From: Lawsonibacter sp.
GTDB taxonomy: Bacteria; Bacillota; Clostridia; Oscillospirales; Oscillospiraceae
Assembly (NCBI GenBank): GCA_022795855.1
Contig: JAAWHL010000015.1
Span: forward strand, 1 to 41,223
Reading direction: 5' to 3'
Length of the DNA stretch: 41,223 bases
The notes under the pieces are model-generated. The model was not told the DNA's origin. It did no database searches and saw nothing but the letters and a program-made list of their open reading frames with translations. This document shows, one piece after another, positions 38,105 through 41,223 of the stretch (position 1 is its first letter; each line of letters opens with the position of its first letter). The translations under genes and the position numbers were made by a program.

Positions 38105-38920
38105 TCACCCACGCCTGGGAATCCGGATGGTCAGCAGGATTTCCTCCTCCCGGTCCTCGCGGCTGCACCGGGCGTCCACCCCGGCGGACTGCATCAGGGA
38201 CAGCCCCCGGTCCACGGTGTTCAAAAACAGCCGCACATCCTTTACCACAAAGGTCCGCCGGGGGCGGCGCTTGGCCTCCGGGGCGGGGGGCGGGTTCAAA
38301 AGCTCCTCCACCAGCCGCTCGGTCCGGGCCACGGTCAGGCCCTCGGAGGCGGCCCGGGCGGCGGCCTGGCGCTGAAGCTCCGGGTCGGGCAGGGCCAGCA
38401 GCGCCCGGGCGTGGCGCTCGCCGCACCCGCCGCCGCGCAGGGTCTCCAGCACATCGGGGGGCAGGCGGAGCAGGCGCAGCTTGTTTGCCACGGCGGATGG
38501 GGACCGGCCCACCTGCCGGGCGGCCTCCTCCTGGGAGAGGTGATAGACGGAAATCAGCCGCTCCAGGGCCAGCGCCTCCTCCCAGAAATCCAGGTCCTGG
38601 CGCTGGATGTTCTCCACCAGGGCCAGGACGGAGGACTGCTGCGCGTCAATCTGGAGGGAGAGGCAGGGCACCTCCCGCAGGCCGGCCAGCCGGGCGGCCC
38701 GCAGGCGGCGCTCGCCGGCCACCAGCTCCCAGCGGTCCCCCCGGCGGCGCACGGAGAGGGGCTGGAGCAGGCCCACCGACTGGATGGACCGGGCCAAATC
38801 CTCCAGGGCCTGGGGGGCGAACTCCCTCCGGGGCTGGTCCGGGTTGGAGGCGATGTCGTCCACCGGCAGGAACATCACCTTGGGCGTGTCCCAGAAACCG
38901 CGTTTGCGCAGCAGCTGCAT
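38105..38920 (-). CDS. noc: ParB paralogue, Noc-type nucleoid occlusion protein
   Basis: 271-residue ParB-family protein. It has the ParB/Srx CTPase core (VDDIASNPDQPRREF, LARSIQSVGLLQPLSV, GERRLRAARLAG) and an HTH (SQEEAARQVGRSPSAVANKLRL). The C-terminus has FVVKDVRLFLNTVDRGLSLM, as in the Noc branch. Noc in bacilli binds its own sites and keeps division off the nucleoid. Assignment to Noc rather than a second Spo0J rests on this tail and the position upstream of parA. The N-terminal MQLLRKRGFWDTPKVMFLPV is short and basic-amphipathic, compatible with the membrane-binding helix of Noc. The ATG at 38920 follows GGGAGGG. The longer frame to 39103 is rejected since it crosses the divergent promoter. 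Confidence 0.85.
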   Translation of the reverse strand: MQLLRKRGFWDTPKVMFLPVDDIASNPDQPRREFAPQALEDLARSIQSVGLLQPLSVRRRGDRWELVAGERRLRAARLAGLREVPCLSLQIDAQQSSVLALVENIQRQDLDFWEEALALERLISVYHLSQEEAARQVGRSPSAVANKLRLLRLPPDVLETLRGGGCGERHARALLALPDPELQRQAAARAASEGLTVARTERLVEELLNPPPAPEAKRRPRRTFVVKDVRLFLNTVDRGLSLMQSAGVDARCSREDREEEILLTIRIPRRG

Positions 38921-39040
38921 TCCAATCCCTCCCTGGCCGAACGGCCTGTCCTGATATCCATATTTTACCACGTCCCCCGGAGAGAAACAGCGGAAACAGT
39001 CGAGGGAAGAAAAAAAGACGGCGGAAGGGAGAAAAAGTGA

Positions 39041-39069
39041 TTGGCGGGCAGGGCGGGGCCTGCTATAAT
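39041..39069 (+). promoter_or_regulatory. Promoter of the dehalogenase-like gene
   Basis: -35 TTGGCG (39041-39046), 17 bases, -10 TATAAT (39064-39069). The -10 is perfect. The leader before the ATG is about 27 bases. Confidence 0.88.
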
Positions 39070-39102
39070 AGAGGGAACCATAACACAAAGGAGGGACGCG
39101 CA

Positions 39103-39993
39103 ATGCTGAAAGACGTTACGCACCACAACATCCAGGTGGAGGAGGGGGTCTTCATCCACGCCGCGGCCATGGGGCAGGGGGAGCCTCTGCTGCTGCTCCA
39201 CGGCCACCCGGAGACCTGGCTGATGTGGCACAAGATGGCCCCTCAGCTGGCCAAGCGGTTCACGGTGGTGGCCTCCGACCTGCGGGGCTACGGGGACAGC
39301 AGCAAGCCGGAGTCCATACCGGGCCACGGCAACTACTCCAAGCGGGTGATGGCGGAGGACCAAATCAAGGTGATGAAGCACCTGGGGTTTGACCGTTTCC
39401 ACGTGATGGGCCACGACCGGGGGGCCCGGGTGGGCTACCGGATGGCGCTGGACCACCCGGAGGCGGTGGACAAGCTGGTGCTGCTGGACATCGTGTCCAC
39501 CTATGACATGTACGCCCTGTCCAGCCGGGAGTTCTCCAAGGCGCTGTTTCAGTGGTATTTCTTCACCCAGGCCGCGCCCCTCCCGGAGGACATGATCTGC
39601 GCCAGCCGGGACCAGTTCTTCCGCTACTCCCTGCATATCAGCCGCTACCACTCGGAGAACGACACCTCGGCCGAGCACTTCCCGCCGGAGGTGTACCAGG
39701 AGTATTTCCGCTGCTACACCCCCGAGACCATCCGCGCCATCTGCGAGGAGTACCGGGCAGGGGAGACCGTGGACCTGGCCCTGGACGAAGAGGACCTGAA
39801 AAACGGGAAAAAGATCCAGGCGGAGACCCTGGTGCTCTGGGGAGGCAGCGGCCTGGTGGAGCGGTTCTTCCGGCCGATGGAGTGCTGGGCCAAGTTCGGG
39901 GACCGTTTCCGGGGCCATCCGGTGCCCTGCGGCCACTTCATCCCGGAGGAGGCCCCCGAGGAGGCGCTGAAGGCGGTGGAGGCGTTCTTATAA
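39103..39993 (+). CDS. Alpha/beta hydrolase of the fluoroacetate dehalogenase type
   Basis: 296-residue cytoplasmic hydrolase. The fold entry is LLLLHGHPETWLMWHKMAPQ. The nucleophile motif is GHDRGAR with Asp105 rather than Ser, followed by Arg106 and Arg109, which bind the carboxylate in fluoroacetate dehalogenases. Asp129 (LLDI) and His278 (CGHF) complete the triad. Trp151 and Tyr217 (CEEYRAG) match two residues of the halide pocket; the third, His in characterised enzymes, is Gln150 here. The cap stretch FFTQAAPLPED also fits. It is expected to act on 2-haloacids, but the Gln may shift the substrate, and an epoxide hydrolase-like role is possible. The ATG at 39103 follows AAAGGAGGG. Confidence 0.78.
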   Translation: MLKDVTHHNIQVEEGVFIHAAAMGQGEPLLLLHGHPETWLMWHKMAPQLAKRFTVVASDLRGYGDSSKPESIPGHGNYSKRVMAEDQIKVMKHLGFDRFHVMGHDRGARVGYRMALDHPEAVDKLVLLDIVSTYDMYALSSREFSKALFQWYFFTQAAPLPEDMICASRDQFFRYSLHISRYHSENDTSAEHFPPEVYQEYFRCYTPETIRAICEEYRAGETVDLALDEEDLKNGKKIQAETLVLWGGSGLVERFFRPMECWAKFGDRFRGHPVPCGHFIPEEAPEEALKAVEAFL

Positions 39994-40147
39994 ATGAGCG
40001 TGTTCTCTGCGGCCGCGTCACCGTAGACGGGTATCTGGCGGACCGGAACCACGGCCTGGAGCAGCTGCATGAGAGCGGCGCGCCGGAGGAGCCTGGGAGG
40101 CTGGGCGGGGGAGGGCCGGCGGCCTGTGGATCCGGGCAGCCGGACGT

Positions 40148-40176
40148 TTGCCTTTCCGGGCGGAGTGTGCTATAAT
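40148..40176 (+). promoter_or_regulatory. Promoter of the TauE/SafE gene
   Basis: -35 TTGCCT (40148-40153), 17 bases, -10 TATAAT (40171-40176). The 226-bp gap before the permease gene otherwise shows no credible gene. Confidence 0.85.
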
Positions 40177-40219
40177 CAGGCCAAAACAGGACTCAGGCCC
40201 TGCGGGAGGGGGAAAGCCC

Positions 40220-41008
40220 ATGATTTGTCTGGTCTGCTACTGCGTCACCTTTTTTGCCTGCGCGCTGGGCACGGTTTGCGGGATGGGGGGCGGCATCCTG
40301 ATCAAGCCGGTGCTGGACGCCTTTGGGGTCATGCCGGTGTCCGCCATCACCTTCCTGTCCGGCTGTACGGTCATCGCCATGTCCTGCTGGAGCGTGGGCA
40401 GGGCGCTGGCGAAGGGGGATTCAGAGCTGGAGATGAAGACCACGCCCCTTCTGGCGGCGGGGGCGGCCCTGGGCGGCCTGGCGGGCAGGGAGCTGTTCAG
40501 CCGGGTGGCGGAGCTGTTCCCCGACCGGGACGCCGCCGGAGGGGTGCAGGCCTGCCTGCTGCTGGCGGCCACCTTTGCCACCCTGCTGTACACCCTGAAC
40601 AAGGACCGCGTCCGCTCCCGGCAGGTGCGCGCCCCCGGGGTGGCGGCAGCCATCGGCGTGGCGCTGGGGATGCTGGGGGCCTTCCTGGGGATCGGCGGCG
40701 GGCCGTTCAACGTGGCGGTGCTGTACTGCTTCTTCTCCATGCCCGCCAAGAAGGCCGCCCAGAACAGCCTGCTGATTGTGCTGCTCAGCCAGCTGGCCAG
40801 CACCCTGAAGACCGTCCTGGCTGACGGGGCGCCCGCCCTGGACCCGGCGATTCTGGCGGGCATGGTGGTGCTGGGCATCCTGGGCAGCGAGGCCGGGCGG
40901 CGGGTCAACCGGCGCATCGACAACGCCCAGGCCGCCCGGTGCCTGGAGGCGGTGATGGTGCTGATTATGGCCATCAACGTGTACAACATCTGGAAATTTA
41001 TGTACTAA
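40220..41008 (+). CDS. TauE/SafE family membrane permease
   Basis: 262-residue membrane protein with about eight hydrophobic segments. Two repeated halves each begin with a glycine-rich motif: GTVCGMGGGILIKPVL near residue 16 and GAFLGIGGGPFNVAVLYCF near 156. Those motifs define the family, which exports sulfite, sulfoacetate or other small organic anions. The ATG at 40220 follows GGGAGGGGG. It is transcribed from its own promoter in the same direction as the dehalogenase-like gene, and an anion-exporting link is conceivable but not shown. The stop codon is the first triplet of a repeat copy. Confidence 0.85.
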   Translation: MICLVCYCVTFFACALGTVCGMGGGILIKPVLDAFGVMPVSAITFLSGCTVIAMSCWSVGRALAKGDSELEMKTTPLLAAGAALGGLAGRELFSRVAELFPDRDAAGGVQACLLLAATFATLLYTLNKDRVRSRQVRAPGVAAAIGVALGMLGAFLGIGGGPFNVAVLYCFFSMPAKKAAQNSLLIVLLSQLASTLKTVLADGAPALDPAILAGMVVLGILGSEAGRRVNRRIDNAQAARCLEAVMVLIMAINVYNIWKFMY

Positions 41009-41112
41009 GAGCCTGTACCAATCGCCTCGGCACGCATCCTTCCGTCCCAAAGCGCCCCCCGGGGAAATGCGCCCGGCCCGGCGGAAAAATCCCTTGTCCG
41101 GGCGCCGCTTGT
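41006..41112 (+). repeat. 3'-end repeat, copy 7 (diverged)
   Basis: Starts TAAGAGCCTGTACC, where TAA is the permease stop codon, then follows the block order of copy 6: CGCATCCTTCCGTCCC, AAAGCGC, GCCCGGCCCGGCGGAAAAAT. The stop-proximal end is the opposite end from that in copies 1, 3, 5 and 6. The right limit is approximate. Confidence 0.5.
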
Positions 41113-41133
41113 GAATAAAGGGCCGAGTCAGGA

Positions 41134-41221
41134 CCACCCGTAAAACGGGTGGCCTGCACTCGCCCTATAAGGGCGTGATATTGGCCGCGCCTCAAGGCGC
41201 GGTGAAACGGTCTGCCGACCG
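41134..41221 (+). mobile_element. Array of four hairpins, possible IS200/IS605-type element end
   Basis: Four short stems lie in 88 bases: CCACCCGT-AAA-ACGGGTGG (41134-41152), CGCCC-TATAA-GGGCG (41161-41175), CCGCGCC-TCAA-GGCGCGG (41185-41202) and CGGTC-TGCC-GACCG (41208-41221). Serial subterminal hairpins are a mark of IS200/IS605 ends and of the RNA beside tnpB. The coding part, if any, is beyond the window. A structured RNA gene is the alternative. Confidence 0.4.
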
Positions 41222-41223
41222 CA

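Noticed and set aside
39994-40147. Possible gene remnant between the dehalogenase-like and TauE genes
   Set aside because: Short stretches can be read (such as RVTVDGYLADRNHGLEQL), but no start with a ribosome binding site and no family resemblance were found.

Overview
The window is GC-rich, densely packed bacterial chromosome with strong AGGAGG-type ribosome binding sites and clear sigma-A type promoters. Its content points to a Firmicute of the class Clostridia, probably a gut Oscillospirales member of the Flavonifractor/Lawsonibacter/Oscillibacter kind. The grounds are a noc-parA-parB locus with consensus parS sites, a PdaB-type deacetylase, a YtrA-type GntR/ABC operon, BceAB-type transporters, and methionine synthase split into several polypeptides. 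The genus is inference. No rRNA, tRNA or CRISPR array was seen.

Layout. 1-5.5 kb: a GntR/YtrA-regulated ABC exporter operon, a PdaB-like deacetylase, and a BceAB-like ABC transporter. 5.9-7.8 kb: tadA and a CCA-adding type nucleotidyltransferase. 7.9-11 kb: a BlaI-type repressor, an M56 membrane metalloprotease and a small membrane protein, with two operators in the promoter. 11.1-14.6 kb: a LysR regulator divergent from a MatC-like carrier and an alpha/beta hydrolase. 14.8-17.5 kb: a Ca2+-type P-type ATPase. 17.6-18.2 kb: a lower-GC island with an unknown small gene and an XRE regulator. 18.3-24.7 kb: methionine block, with metY behind a 39-codon leader ORF, facing an operon for a methionine synthase reactivation protein, a three-module MetH, and a homocysteine methyltransferase/MTHF reductase fusion. 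mgtC follows. 25.6-29.6 kb: hisS, two small genes (one apparently frameshifted) and aspS. 29.7-31 kb: a second XRE/unknown divergent pair, then about 630 bp of non-coding repeats. 31-38.9 kb: a run read leftward, noc, parA, parB, a coiled-coil membrane protein, serS, mscL, a membrane protein, rsmG, a MinD-like ATPase and mgsA. This is an origin-proximal type of neighbourhood with two parS sites. 39-41 kb: a fluoroacetate-dehalogenase-like hydrolase and a TauE/SafE permease. The window ends in an array of four hairpins.

The most unusual signal is a dispersed intergenic repeat. I count seven copies or fragments (near 1-99, 5625-5790, 25472-25633, 33417-33574, 35380-35474, 37974-38102 and 41006-41112). 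Full-length copies are about 160 bp with inverted ends of the form TAGGCCCTGTTTGAA. Six of the seven lie directly at the 3' end of a gene, and in four the first three bases of the repeat end are the gene's own stop codon. It is either a non-autonomous mobile element that targets gene ends or a recurrent 3'-UTR module.
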